From Croceibacterium aestuarii (lineage in GTDB: Bacteria; Pseudomonadota; Alphaproteobacteria; Sphingomonadales; Sphingomonadaceae): a stretch of 64,000 nt of DNA. Numbering within the stretch: position 1 is the stretch's first letter; the number at the start of each line of letters is the position of its first letter. Shown here one piece after another: positions 7,221 through 15,840 of the stretch. Made by a program: the position numbers and the translations under genes. Where the stretch lies: assembly GCF_030657335.1 (NCBI RefSeq), contig NZ_CP131039.1, forward strand, positions 3,178,501 through 3,242,500. Direction: 5' to 3'. Under the pieces are notes generated by a model. That model searched no databases, was not told where the DNA came from, and was given only the letters and a program-made list of their open reading frames with translations.

Positions 7221-8690
7221 TTAGACCACCGGCTCGGCGTCGAGGAGAATCGTCTTGGTTTCGAGATAGGCCCACAGGCCTTCCTCCCCGCCCTCGCGGC
7301 CGATGCCCGACTGCTTGAAGCCGCCGAACGGCTGGCCGAATTCCATCCGCATGCCGTTCTGTCCGACCACGCCGGTGCGCACCTTGCGGGCGATGTCGTA
7401 GGCGGCCTGCGCGTCGGTGGTCATGACCGAGCCGTTGAGGCCGAAGTTGCTCTCGTTGGCGATGCGGATCGCGTCTTCCTCGTCTTCGGCCGGGATCAGG
7501 CACAGCACGGGCCCGAAGATCTCCTCCTGGGCGATGCGGCTGGTGTTGTCGACGTTGGCGAACAGGGTCGGCTCGATGTAGTAGCCCTTGTTCATGTGCG
7601 GCGGGCGCTGGCCGCCCGTGACGAGGTCGGCGCCCGATTTCCTGCCCTCTTCGATGTACATCTCGACGCGCTCGAGCTGGCGCTTCATCGCCAGCGGGCC
7701 GAGCTGGGTTTCGGGATCGGACGGGTCGCCGATCTTGACGCCCTTCATGACCTTGGCGATCGCCCCGGCGAGTTCGTCGTGGCGGTCCTTGGTGACGATC
7801 GCCCGGCTCAGCATCGCGCAGATCTGGCCGCTCATCATGGTGATGGTGTTGCCGAGGATATTGGCGGCATCCTCGATCGGGAAGTCGTCGCGCACGATGG
7901 CGGCGGACTTGCCGCCGAGCTCGAAGGTGGCGCGGGTCATCTTGGAGCCGCATACGCTGGCGATGTGCATGCCCGCCGCCGAGGAGCCCGTGAAGCTGAC
8001 CTTGTCGATCGCGTCCGAGTGGATCAGGTGGTCCGAGGCCTCGCGGTCGGCAGGCACGAGGTTGACGACGCCCGGCGGAATGCCCGCTTCCTCGGACGCC
8101 TCGGCGATGATGTAGGCCTCGAGCGGGGTCTCGGGCGAAGGCTTCATGACGATCGTGCAACCGGCGATCAGCGCGTAAGCGACCTTGTTGAGCATGATGC
8201 CGAAGGGCGCATTCCACGGAGCGATGCCGACGACGACGCCGACCGGTTCGCGGGCGATGACCGCAGTGTCGACCATCTGGCCCTTGCGCGTCTCGGTCCA
8301 GGCGAAGCTTTCGCCCAGCGCGGCGATCCCGCGCATGCCCATGACCGAGCCCATCTGCATCATTTCCGAGCGCTGCTCGAGCCCCCCGATCTGTGCGCAC
8401 CAGGCCGCGGCGATTTCGGGCACGCGGCGTTCGAGCACGTCGGCCATCTTCATCAGCATGGCGCCGCGTTCCGCGGGGGGCGTGGTCGGCCACGGCCCTT
8501 CGTCGAACGCCTTGCGCGCCGCGGCGACCGCGCGGTCCATGTCGGCATCGCCCGCGGCCGCCACGCGGGCGACGATTTCTTCGGTCACCGGGCTTTCGAC
8601 CTCGATATGCTCGCCCGAGAGCGGGGCGACCCATTCGCCGCCGATGAACAGCTTGTCGGGGTTGCGGATCATTACGCCTTGGGGGATCAT
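7221..8690 (-). CDS. Aldehyde dehydrogenase (NAD(P)+), 489 aa
   Basis: A full-length ALDH with GIAPWNAPFGIMLNK, the nucleotide loop SFTGSSAAGMHIA, the glutamate in ATFELGGKSAAIV and the catalytic cysteine in SGQICAMLSRAI, ending with GGFKQSGIGREGGEEGLWAY. ATG at 8690 follows GGAGAGAG. It lies 66 bp after the PQQ alcohol dehydrogenase on the same strand, so the pair should convert an alcohol to an acid in two steps, the first periplasmic and the second cytoplasmic. It is last in the three-gene operon led by the QorB-like gene. Exact substrate unknown; benzaldehyde- or coniferyl-aldehyde-type enzymes are candidates. Confidence 0.9.
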   Translation of the reverse strand: MIPQGVMIRNPDKLFIGGEWVAPLSGEHIEVESPVTEEIVARVAAAGDADMDRAVAAARKAFDEGPWPTTPPAERGAMLMKMADVLERRVPEIAAAWCAQIGGLEQRSEMMQMGSVMGMRGIAALGESFAWTETRKGQMVDTAVIAREPVGVVVGIAPWNAPFGIMLNKVAYALIAGCTIVMKPSPETPLEAYIIAEASEEAGIPPGVVNLVPADREASDHLIHSDAIDKVSFTGSSAAGMHIASVCGSKMTRATFELGGKSAAIVRDDFPIEDAANILGNTITMMSGQICAMLSRAIVTKDRHDELAGAIAKVMKGVKIGDPSDPETQLGPLAMKRQLERVEMYIEEGRKSGADLVTGGQRPPHMNKGYYIEPTLFANVDNTSRIAQEEIFGPVLCLIPAEDEEDAIRIANESNFGLNGSVMTTDAQAAYDIARKVRTGVVGQNGMRMEFGQPFGGFKQSGIGREGGEEGLWAYLETKTILLDAEPVV

Positions 8691-8756
8691 TGGCTCTCTC
8701 CAGTATCTGTCGCGGCCGCCCGGTGGATGGGGGATCGGGGACTCGCGGGGATTGCG

Positions 8757-10955
8757 TCAGTAACTACTCAAAATCGTCAGGCTCTGCGAGTCGAGCGGCT
8801 TGCCCGCCTTCTTCAGCGCCATCTCCCTGTCATGCAGCGGGCCCTGCAGGCTGATCAGGTAGGCGTGGATCGCCTTGACCTGCTCGGCACTGAGCCGGTC
8901 GTCCCAGCGCGGCATGCCGTTCGGCGCGAGCAGGCCCTTGAGCACGATGTTGTCGAACTGGTCGTGGATGCTCTCCGCCATCCGCCTCAGATCCGGCGCG
9001 CCCGAGCGCGGCTGGTTCGAATGGCACATCGCGCAATTGGCGGTGAACAGGCCCTGCCCCAGCGCCAGCGTGGCCGGCGTGACGCCGGGCGCCTGCGCAG
9101 GCGGGGAAGGCGCGGGTTCGATCGGGGGCAGCGGCGGCGGTACGGTCACCGGACCGCCACCGACCTTGAACACCAGGATGCGGTTGGCATTGCCGCGCTG
9201 GTAAGCGGCCGAATAGCCGGGGACGAAGCTCCAGCCGCCCCCGCCCCAGCCGGCCTGCACCGCGATATACTGCACGCCGTTCACCCGGTAGGTCATCGGC
9301 GCGGCCATGATCGAGGTGCCGGTGTCGACCTGCCACAGGGCCTTGCCGCTATCGGCGTCGCGGGCGAAGAACCGGCCGCCGACGGTGCCGTGAAACACCA
9401 GGCCGGAAGCGGTGGCGAGCGTGCCGAAGCGGTCCTGCCAGCCCGCCGCAGGAACCGCCCATTTGGTCTTGCCGGTCATCGGGTCGATGGCGCGCAGTTC
9501 GCTCGAAAAGGGCTTGTCCTTGACCCACTGCCACTGCTCGGTCTTCTCCATCGCTGCGCGCACCGGCGGCGGCAGTCCGGGCGCGGCCGCCTGCAGGTCG
9601 GGCGAGAAAATGATCGCCGCGCCCGCGTTCATGAACTTGGGATCGCGCTTCACCGGGCCGGCCGGCCCGGTGGTGAACATCAGGTTGCCCATGTCGAGCA
9701 CGTGGACGAAGTAGCTCTGCCGCTTGGGATCGTAAGCCGCGGGGTACCAGTTGCGCGCGCCGGGCGTGGCCGGGAAGACGATCTTCGGCTCATGGCTATA
9801 GTCGGAGCCTTCGGGCGTCAGGTTCGGCCCCTTCTCGAGGTCCCACCCATCGGCCCAGCTCGTGCGCACCAGCGCATTGGCGGCGAGCGGCTTGCCGGTC
9901 TCGCGGTCGACCACGAACATGAAGCCGTTCTTCGGCGAATGTAGCAGCACCGGGCGATCCTCGCCGTTCACCGCGATCGTGGTCAGCACCATCGGCTGCA
10001 CCGCGTCGTAGTCGGCCTGGTCCTTGGGCGTTTCCTGGAAGTACCACTTGAGCTCGCCGGTCTTCGCGTCGAGCGCGACCAGGCACTCGAGGTAGAGGTT
10101 GTCTCCGCCCGCGGGCGAGCGCGCCGACATCGGATAGGGCGTGCCGTTGCCGACCCCGAAGATGACCTGGTCGAACTGCGGATCGTAGACGATCGTGTCC
10201 CACGCGGTGCCGCCGCCGCCGATGTCCCACGCCGAATTCGGATCCCAGGTCTTGACCGCCGCCTCCAGCGCCTGGCTTTCCTGCGGCCCCTGCTTGGGAT
10301 CGTGCGGCACGGTCCAGAAGCGCCACGCCTGCTTGCCGCTCGCCGCGTCGTAGGCGGTGATGTAGCCGCGCGTGTCGTCCTCCGCCCCGGCGTTGCCGAT
10401 GACGACGAGGCTGCCGGCGATCCGCGGCGCGCCGGTGCTGGTGTAGGCGCGGGTATGGTCGGCAACGGTATCGACCTGCCAGGCGACAGCGCCGGTCTTG
10501 GCGTCGAGCGCGTAGAGCACGCCGTCGAGCGCGGCGACGTAGACCTTTCCGCCGTGTACGGCGACCCCGCGGTTGGCTTGGTCGCAGCAGGCATAGCGGT
10601 TGACCTGCCCGTCGACCTCGGGCGTGAAGGTCCACAGTTCCTTGCCCGTGGCAGCATCGAGCGCATAGACCCGGCCGAGATTGCCCGAGGTGTACATAAC
10701 CCCGTCGATCACCACCGGCGTCGCTTCCTGCACGCGGGCAGTGCCGAGGTCGTATTCCCATGCCAGCCCGAGTTGGCCGACGTTGTCGGCGGAAATGTCG
10801 GTCAGGCGCGAGAAGTGGCTTTCGGCCCAGTCGCCGCCCGGGCTCGCCCAGTCGTCGCCCGCACCGTAGGTCGAGGTGTCGACCTTCGCGGCATCGCCGG
10901 CGCCGTAGGAGCACGCGGCGAGCGCCAGCGCGGCAAGGACGATCAGCCTTTTCAT
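8757..10955 (-). CDS. PQQ-dependent quinohemoprotein alcohol dehydrogenase, 732 aa
   Basis: A periplasmic type II alcohol dehydrogenase: an eight-bladed propeller carrying PQQ, plus a C-terminal cytochrome c domain. The propeller shows W-motif repeats (GRVYALDAATGKELWTF, GVLYALDAKTGAVAWQV), the adjacent-cysteine pair in RYACCDQANRG that lies over PQQ in this family, and DSGKALWQVDTG. The heme site is CAMCH near residue 645. The N-terminus, LAALALAAC, could be a lipobox, so the enzyme may be membrane-anchored. ATG at 10955 overlaps the upstream stop (ATGA), implying translational coupling. The aldehyde it makes is probably oxidised by the next gene. Confidence 0.92.
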   Translation of the reverse strand: MKRLIVLAALALAACSYGAGDAAKVDTSTYGAGDDWASPGGDWAESHFSRLTDISADNVGQLGLAWEYDLGTARVQEATPVVIDGVMYTSGNLGRVYALDAATGKELWTFTPEVDGQVNRYACCDQANRGVAVHGGKVYVAALDGVLYALDAKTGAVAWQVDTVADHTRAYTSTGAPRIAGSLVVIGNAGAEDDTRGYITAYDAASGKQAWRFWTVPHDPKQGPQESQALEAAVKTWDPNSAWDIGGGGTAWDTIVYDPQFDQVIFGVGNGTPYPMSARSPAGGDNLYLECLVALDAKTGELKWYFQETPKDQADYDAVQPMVLTTIAVNGEDRPVLLHSPKNGFMFVVDRETGKPLAANALVRTSWADGWDLEKGPNLTPEGSDYSHEPKIVFPATPGARNWYPAAYDPKRQSYFVHVLDMGNLMFTTGPAGPVKRDPKFMNAGAAIIFSPDLQAAAPGLPPPVRAAMEKTEQWQWVKDKPFSSELRAIDPMTGKTKWAVPAAGWQDRFGTLATASGLVFHGTVGGRFFARDADSGKALWQVDTGTSIMAAPMTYRVNGVQYIAVQAGWGGGGWSFVPGYSAAYQRGNANRILVFKVGGGPVTVPPPLPPIEPAPSPPAQAPGVTPATLALGQGLFTANCAMCHSNQPRSGAPDLRRMAESIHDQFDNIVLKGLLAPNGMPRWDDRLSAEQVKAIHAYLISLQGPLHDREMALKKAGKPLDSQSLTILSSY

Positions 10956-11866
10956 CGCGGCCACAGGTGCCGGTACTGCTCGAGTACGCTCTTCAGCGCG
11001 CGCGGCTTGCGGCCGGCAATACGCTCGACGTCGTCGGACTCGACGTCCATGAATCCCTCGCGGATCGACTGGCCGAAGGTCACCATGCCCTCGCTGGCCC
11101 AGGGGATCGGACCGTCGGGGACGACGTCCGAGGCCTTGCGCGCCACTCCCAGCGAATCGAAGTAGCGGAACATGCCCTCGTCATCGACCGGCTCGACTTC
11201 TATTGGCTTTCCAGCCATTTGCGAGATGAGCTTCATGGCATCCGGCAAGGTCCACATCTCCGGTCCGGTAACGTCGACGGAGGTGTTGGCGTGCCCGTCC
11301 TGCGTCAGCACGCCGACCGCGGTCGCGACGCAGTCGTCGCGGCTGACGATCGGCACGCGGCCGTCGCCGGCGTTCTCCGGCTTGTGCCCCGCCTGAAGCG
11401 CGGGAATCGCCATCGCCGTGGCGACGGCCTCCGCGTAGAGGCTGTTGCGCAAGTGCGTCCACGCGAGGCCCGACGCCTCGATCATCTTCTCTGTGGCGAG
11501 ATGGTCGAAACCTTCGACCGAGGGATTGCCCGGCGTGCGTACGCCCAGCAGCGAGGTATAGGCGACATGCTTCACGCCGTTCGCCTTGGCCGCCTCGACC
11601 GCGGCGGTATGCTGTTCGACGCGGCTCCCCACCCGCACCGTGGAGATGAGCAACATGCGCTCGCCGCCTTCCATGGCCGGGATCAGCGAGGCCGGATCGT
11701 CGAAATCGGCCTGGCGGACATGCGCTCCGGCTTCGACGAACTCGGCCAGCTTGTCGGTGGTGCGGCTGAGCACGATGAGGTCCTCGGCCGGAATGCGCTC
11801 CAGCAGCATTTTCGCTGCCGCATGGCCGAACTGACCGGACGCGCCGGTAACGATGATCTTGCCCAA
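10952..11866 (-). CDS. NmrA/QorB-like NAD(P)H-dependent quinone reductase, 304 aa
   Basis: An atypical SDR of the NmrA/QorB group. The Rossmann loop TGASGQFGHAAAKMLLE is at the N-terminus, followed by RMLLIST, HTAAVEAAKANGVKHVAYTS and HLATEKMIEASGLAWTHLRN, all close to the pattern of E. coli QorB. It probably reduces a quinone or carbonyl, or acts as a redox sensor. The start is TTG at 11866 because AAGGAGAGG lies 5 nt upstream and the next codons give a normal Rossmann N-terminus. It heads the operon with the PQQ dehydrogenase and aldehyde dehydrogenase. Operator site 1 is 29 bp before its start. Confidence 0.82.
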   Translation of the reverse strand: MGKIIVTGASGQFGHAAAKMLLERIPAEDLIVLSRTTDKLAEFVEAGAHVRQADFDDPASLIPAMEGGERMLLISTVRVGSRVEQHTAAVEAAKANGVKHVAYTSLLGVRTPGNPSVEGFDHLATEKMIEASGLAWTHLRNSLYAEAVATAMAIPALQAGHKPENAGDGRVPIVSRDDCVATAVGVLTQDGHANTSVDVTGPEMWTLPDAMKLISQMAGKPIEVEPVDDEGMFRYFDSLGVARKASDVVPDGPIPWASEGMVTFGQSIREGFMDVESDDVERIAGRKPRALKSVLEQYRHLWPR

Positions 11867-11894
11867 GAGGTCCTCTCCTTCTTGAGAGCAATCA

Positions 11895-11906
11895 TAACGA
11901 GTGTTA
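11895..11906. promoter_or_regulatory. Operator site 1, TAAC-GAGT-GTTA
   Basis: An inverted repeat TAAC/GTTA with a 4-nt spacer lies midway between the divergent QorB-like gene (start 11866) and the NTF2-fold gene (start 11937). It has the same layout and divergent-promoter position as the sites at 15761, 20886 and 29012. Binding protein not identified; the TetR or MarR regulator in the cluster is the first candidate. Confidence 0.6.
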
Positions 11907-11936
11907 CGGTCGAGGCAACAACGGGAGAGTGACCGC

Positions 11937-12434
11937 ATGAGCAAACTGTCCATCGAGGACCGCCTCGGCCTGCAGGACCTGATCGCCGCCTATTCCTGGG
12001 CGCTCGACACCGGCGACGCCGACGGCCTCGTCGACTGCTTCACCGAAGACTGCGTGATGAGCGAGGAAGTGTTCGAGGATCCCGACGTGTGGGAAGGCCA
12101 CGAGGGCATTCGCGGGCTTATGAAGCATTACGCCAATGCCCCCGGCTTCCCCGGCCGCCAGCACCACGTGACGCAGGTTCAGTACACCCCGCAGGACGAC
12201 GGCAGCGTCAAGATGCGCAGTTTCGCTTTCGTCACCGAATGCGAGGCCGAGCCGCCCTACACCCTGCGCTTCGCCGGCTGGTACGACGACCACGCGGTCA
12301 AGGGCCCCGGCGGCCAGTGGCGCTTCCGCAAACGCATCGTGCGGCTGTGGGACGGCGAGGTGCTCAAGAACTTCCCCGGCCGCGGCCAGTGGGTGCCGAG
12401 GAAGCGGCCGGATTCGCTGATAATCAAGCGCTAG
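11937..12434 (+). CDS. SnoaL/NTF2-fold protein, 165 aa
   Basis: A single-domain cytoplasmic NTF2-fold protein of the SnoaL_4 type. It begins with the helix RLGLQDLIAAYSWALDTGDA, typical of this fold, then LVDCFTEDCVMSEEVF, WEGHEGIRGLMKHYA and RQHHVTQVQY, and ends in strands around RFRKRIVRLWDGEVLKNF. Members include cofactor-free lyases, dehydratases and isomerases, and small subunits of ring hydroxylases. No hydroxylase large subunit is nearby. ATG at 11937 follows GGGAGAG. Its promoter shares operator site 1 with the PQQ dehydrogenase operon, so it probably acts on the same pathway. The stop overlaps that of the convergent gene by the 4 nt CTAG. Confidence 0.8.
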   Translation: MSKLSIEDRLGLQDLIAAYSWALDTGDADGLVDCFTEDCVMSEEVFEDPDVWEGHEGIRGLMKHYANAPGFPGRQHHVTQVQYTPQDDGSVKMRSFAFVTECEAEPPYTLRFAGWYDDHAVKGPGGQWRFRKRIVRLWDGEVLKNFPGRGQWVPRKRPDSLIIKR

Positions 12435-12964
12435 CGCGGGGCCAGAACCCAGCCGAGCACCAGCCCCGAATCGACCGGCCCCGCCACCAGTCCGCCGAGT
12501 GCCCGCCCTGCCGCCTCGCCGGGCTTCGCGGCGTAGTCGGCCAGCGCTTCGACCCATGAGCCGCCGGCCATGCGCGCCATGCGGCCGACGCCTTGCCAGC
12601 CGGGCTGGCATTCGTGCCCGGCGCACTGGCGGGCGCGGCCGTAGATCGTTGCCGCGGGGCGGTAGCCGTGTTCGCGAGCCACGTCGGCGAGCAGGATGAA
12701 ATCGGCGTGGCGGCTCACCCCGGCCACCAGCGCGGGTCGCTGTGCCAGCGCCTCGCGGCCGAAGCGGACGCGGTCGCCGGCAATGGCGCGACCTTGGCCC
12801 CCGCGCTCGGCCCCGGCGGCGGCGAAGCGGAGGCCGGCGGCGAGGCTGTCGTCGTAGAGCAGCAGGGTGGCGTCGCCGTGGCGCCAGCGCCACTGCGCGA
12901 GGCCGGCGACCGTCGGGACGGCGAGCGCGCCCATCAGCGCGTTTCGACGCGTGGTGCGGATCAC
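12431..12964 (-). CDS. Putative Tat-exported protein of unknown function, 177 aa
   Basis: I do not recognise a family. The N-terminus IRTTRRNALMGALAVPTVAG has twin arginines before a hydrophobic stretch, suggesting Tat export. The mature part holds one cysteine pair (CAGHEC) and is rich in Gly and Ala. Its GTG start at 12964 overlaps the stop of the cytochrome c gene (GTGA), so it is the fourth, coupled gene of the SDR - flavoprotein - cytochrome operon. A periplasmic assembly or electron-transfer partner for the flavocytochrome is a reasonable guess but is not shown by the sequence. Confidence 0.7.
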   Translation of the reverse strand: MIRTTRRNALMGALAVPTVAGLAQWRWRHGDATLLLYDDSLAAGLRFAAAGAERGGQGRAIAGDRVRFGREALAQRPALVAGVSRHADFILLADVAREHGYRPAATIYGRARQCAGHECQPGWQGVGRMARMAGGSWVEALADYAAKPGEAAGRALGGLVAGPVDSGLVLGWVLAPR

Positions 12965-13392
12965 TTCGCCACCTCTTGCGGGTGGGGACCGGCGGCAAGG
13001 TAATCGGCGATCGCCTTCATCTCCGCGTCGGACACCTCGCCGCGCGGAATCGCCGGCATGTTGCCGATGCCGTTCCGCGCGAAAGCGATGACATAGTCCG
13101 CGGTCAGGTTGTCGCGCAGTTCGAGGTTCGGCTCGTCGACCCGGCGGGCGAGCAGGCCCACGCCCATGCCGGGCGGGGCGTGGCACATCGCGCACTTTTC
13201 CAGATAGGCCCGCTCGCCGCCGGTGGCGTTCGGGCGCGAGGATGCGGTGACCGGCTTGGGCATCGGTGCCGGGCCGCCGTGCTGCTCGGGCCGGGCTGAA
13301 ACCGCATCGGCCCCGGCCTGCGAGTTTGCCTGCGTCGCACAAAGCAGCAAAACGCCAGCGGCGAGGACACCTGAAGTTAGCTTTAGGGTCAT
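12961..13392 (-). CDS. Class I cytochrome c, putative flavocytochrome subunit, 143 aa
   Basis: A secreted c-type cytochrome: signal peptide to about residue 25 (LLLCATQANSQA), one heme site CAMCH near residue 68, and a distal methionine probably in NGIGNMPAIPRGEVSD, ending EMKAIADYLA as in small class I cytochromes. It overlaps the upstream flavoprotein by 4 nt (ATGA). In 4-cresol dehydrogenase and eugenol hydroxylase the partner of the flavoprotein is such a cytochrome, which takes electrons from FAD. The paired layout supports that role here. Confidence 0.88.
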   Translation of the reverse strand: MTLKLTSGVLAAGVLLLCATQANSQAGADAVSARPEQHGGPAPMPKPVTASSRPNATGGERAYLEKCAMCHAPPGMGVGLLARRVDEPNLELRDNLTADYVIAFARNGIGNMPAIPRGEVSDAEMKAIADYLAAGPHPQEVAK

Positions 13393-14951
13393 TGCTTGCG
13401 CTCCCCTGCCAGGTCTTTGGGCCAGATCCCGCTCTTGCCGGGGGCAAGGATTCCATTGGGATCGAGCGCGTTCTTCACCGTTTCGTTGAGCTTGCGCAGC
13501 GCATTGTCGTTCCAGTCGTAGGTCCGGGCGACGAGGTCCATGTAATCGAGGTGGGTGCGGTATTCGCCGTAGCCGTTGGCCTTGGCGTCGGCCACCAGGG
13601 CGCGGAAGAAGGTGTCGATCTTCGCCATCTTCTCCGCGTTGTCCTTGTCGATGATCATCGCGTTGACGTTGATCAGGTGCCGCTCGCCGAACGCGAAGCT
13701 GCCCTGGTAGTCCATTCCATATTCCTTGTAGCGGGCATAGGTCCGCTGGAACTGCGCCAGCGCCTTGTCGCCGTCCTGCGGCAGGATCGGCGAGAAGCCG
13801 ATGTGGCCGCCGCGCCCCCCGTACCAGTTCGCGTTCTGCAGTGGGAAGGTCATCGGTGTGCCGGTGATCGCCGAGCGCTCGATCGGCTGGCCTTTTACCC
13901 AGCTCGCCGGCTTGACCAGCATCGGCTTGATTGCCCCGATCTCGCGCTCGAGCACCTTGTAGGCCGCCTTGTTCATATCCTCGCGGCCGTAGAGCCGCAG
14001 CGAGACGCCCCACCAGCCGATGTTGAACTTCTTGCGGATCGCGTCGATCACGTCGTCGGACAGCGCACCGGGCTTGTCGGTCCATTCGTCGCGCGTGGTG
14101 AGGATGGACGCGGCGCGCAGCCAGTTGCCGATGCTGGGCGATTGCCGCAGCAAGCCCTCGCGGCGCAGCGGGCCGATGGTGTCGACCATGGCCTTGAGAT
14201 CCTCGGGCCTGTCGAACTCGACGTCCATGCCCATCAGGCTTTCCGGCTCGGGCATGAGCCACATGTTGGCCTTGGTCACGATCCCGAAGTTCGACTGAAC
14301 GAACATCTGGTCCCAGGCCGGGCCGAAGCCGAACGGATATAGCCCCCAGGTTGGCGCGCCCTCGAAGGCCCCCATCCCGGTGCGCACCAGTTCGCCGGTC
14401 GGCAGGACCACTTCGAGACCGCAGAGGAACTTGGTGTTCTCGCCGTAAGGCGTGTAGCCGACTCCGCGGTCGAGCGCGTTGCCGATCACCGAGCCCCACG
14501 AATTGCCAGGCGTCGAGAGCCAGAACGGCAAGTCGTTCTTCTGCAGGTAATCGTAGAGGTCGTAAAACCCCACCCCCGGTTCCAGGGTGGCGACCCCGTT
14601 GACGGGGTCGAACTCGATTTTTTTCATGCCCGACAGGTCCATCACCACCGAACCGGCCAGCTCGGGCGCGGCAGTGCCGTAACCGAAGTTCTTGCCTCGG
14701 CTGATCGGCCACAGCGGCAGCCGATACTGGTTGGCGATTTTCACCGCGGCCTGAATTTCCTCGACCGAAGTCGGGCCTATGGCGCCGGAGGGGTGATGCG
14801 CGTCATCGTCGATGGCGAACTTGTCGCTGTAGCCCAGTCGGTCGATGTCCTCGAAGAAGACCTTGTCGGCGCCGAGCGCGGCCTCGAAGGCCTTGCGCGC
14901 CTGGTCCATCTTCTGGGCCGTGAAGCCAGGCGGAAGGGGAATGTCTGCCAT
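13389..14951 (-). CDS. 4-cresol dehydrogenase/eugenol hydroxylase-type FAD protein, 520 aa
   Basis: A vanillyl-alcohol-oxidase-superfamily flavoprotein. The FAD domain shows PISRGKNFGYGTAAPELAGS, LEPGVGFYDLYDYLQ, LPFWLSTPGNSWGSVIGNAL and GVGYTPYGENTKFLCGLEVV, nearly the pattern of PchF and EugO. Length (520) matches PchF. Such enzymes take hydride from para-alkyl phenols, and water adds to the quinone methide to give a benzylic or allylic alcohol. Together with the following cytochrome c this is a dehydrogenase rather than an oxidase. ATG at 14951 (MADIPLPPGF) is chosen over an upstream in-frame ATG at 14981 because GAGAGAG lies ahead of it. 4-Cresol, 4-alkylguaiacols and eugenol are candidate substrates; FAD attachment was not located. 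Confidence 0.88.
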   Translation of the reverse strand: MADIPLPPGFTAQKMDQARKAFEAALGADKVFFEDIDRLGYSDKFAIDDDAHHPSGAIGPTSVEEIQAAVKIANQYRLPLWPISRGKNFGYGTAAPELAGSVVMDLSGMKKIEFDPVNGVATLEPGVGFYDLYDYLQKNDLPFWLSTPGNSWGSVIGNALDRGVGYTPYGENTKFLCGLEVVLPTGELVRTGMGAFEGAPTWGLYPFGFGPAWDQMFVQSNFGIVTKANMWLMPEPESLMGMDVEFDRPEDLKAMVDTIGPLRREGLLRQSPSIGNWLRAASILTTRDEWTDKPGALSDDVIDAIRKKFNIGWWGVSLRLYGREDMNKAAYKVLEREIGAIKPMLVKPASWVKGQPIERSAITGTPMTFPLQNANWYGGRGGHIGFSPILPQDGDKALAQFQRTYARYKEYGMDYQGSFAFGERHLINVNAMIIDKDNAEKMAKIDTFFRALVADAKANGYGEYRTHLDYMDLVARTYDWNDNALRKLNETVKNALDPNGILAPGKSGIWPKDLAGERKQ

Positions 14952-14965
14952 GTCTCTGTACTCTC

Positions 14966-15730
14966 TCAACCGGTGGCCCACTTGGCCCGCGCCGGCGGTC
15001 TGGCGCCGCCGTCGAGGCGGATCACCTCGGCATTGATCAGGGGGGTGCGGATCAGGAAGTCGACCACATCCGCATATTCGTCGGCCCGGCCCGCGCGGCG
15101 GGGGAACTCGTTATCCTGCAGCAGCACCTCGATCATCGGCTCGGGCAGACCGGCGACCATCGGGGTATCCATAAGCCCGGGCGCGACGCCGTTCACGCGA
15201 ATGCCGTACTTGCCGAGGTCGCGCGCCCAGACCAGCGTCAGCGCGTGGAGCGCGGACTTCGACGCGGTGTAGGCGCTCATCCCCTCCTGCCCTTCGAAGC
15301 TGGCGATCGAGCAGGAGTTGACGATCACCCCGCGCTCGCCGTCGGGTCCGGATGGGGCGTTCTTCGTCATCGCATGGGCGACGTGCGCCACGACTTGGGT
15401 GGCGCCGATCAGGTTGACGCCGACGATGCGACGGAACAGGTCCATGTCGCCAGGCCCCTCTTCGCTCGCAATGGCGGAGATCCCGCCGATGCCGGCATTG
15501 TTGAGCAGGATGTCGATCCGGCCATGTCGATCGAGAACTTCATCGACCGCACTCTTGACCGAATTCTCGTCGCTGACGTCGCATCCGATGGTTTCGGCAC
15601 CCTCCGGCGCCGCGCCGGCGACGTCGAGCGACACGACGGTCGCGCCGTCGGCCAGCAGGCGCTTGACGCCCCCCTCGCCGAGCCCGGAGTTGCCTCCGCT
15701 GACCACGGCGACCTTGCCTTGCGGATCCAT
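14966..15730 (-). CDS. Short-chain dehydrogenase/reductase, 254 aa
   Basis: A classical SDR: cofactor loop SGGNSGLGEGG, acidic residue after strand 2 (VVSLDVAG) suggesting NAD preference, NNAGIGG, the catalytic Ser in NSCSIASF, Tyr/Lys in YTASK, and APGLMDTPM. It resembles type II 3-hydroxyacyl-CoA dehydrogenases. It heads the flavocytochrome operon, so oxidation of the benzylic or side-chain alcohol made by the flavoprotein is a plausible role. ATG at 15730 follows GGGAGAGG. Operator site 2 lies 30 bp upstream. Confidence 0.9.
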   Translation of the reverse strand: MDPQGKVAVVSGGNSGLGEGGVKRLLADGATVVSLDVAGAAPEGAETIGCDVSDENSVKSAVDEVLDRHGRIDILLNNAGIGGISAIASEEGPGDMDLFRRIVGVNLIGATQVVAHVAHAMTKNAPSGPDGERGVIVNSCSIASFEGQEGMSAYTASKSALHALTLVWARDLGKYGIRVNGVAPGLMDTPMVAGLPEPMIEVLLQDNEFPRRAGRADEYADVVDFLIRTPLINAEVIRLDGGARPPARAKWATG

Positions 15731-15760
15731 GTCCTCTCCCTGCCGCGTTGCATGCGACTT

Positions 15761-15772
15761 TAACGCTCGTTA
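15761..15772. promoter_or_regulatory. Operator site 2, TAAC-GCTC-GTTA
   Basis: This is identical to site 4 at 29012-29023 over all 12 bases and the following C. It lies between the divergent SDR/flavocytochrome operon (start 15730) and the double-NTF2/MFS operon (start 15841). Confidence 0.6.
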
Positions 15773-15840
15773 CTTTTCAGTTAGCGAGGCACGGTGTCAA
15801 GCGACCCTTGCTCAAGCGGGGCGCAAAAGGGGGAACGGGA

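Noticed and set aside
7182-9944. 920-codon plus-strand frame opposite the ALDH and PQQ dehydrogenase
   Set aside because: Shadow frame; both opposite genes have intact catalytic motifs and good start sites.
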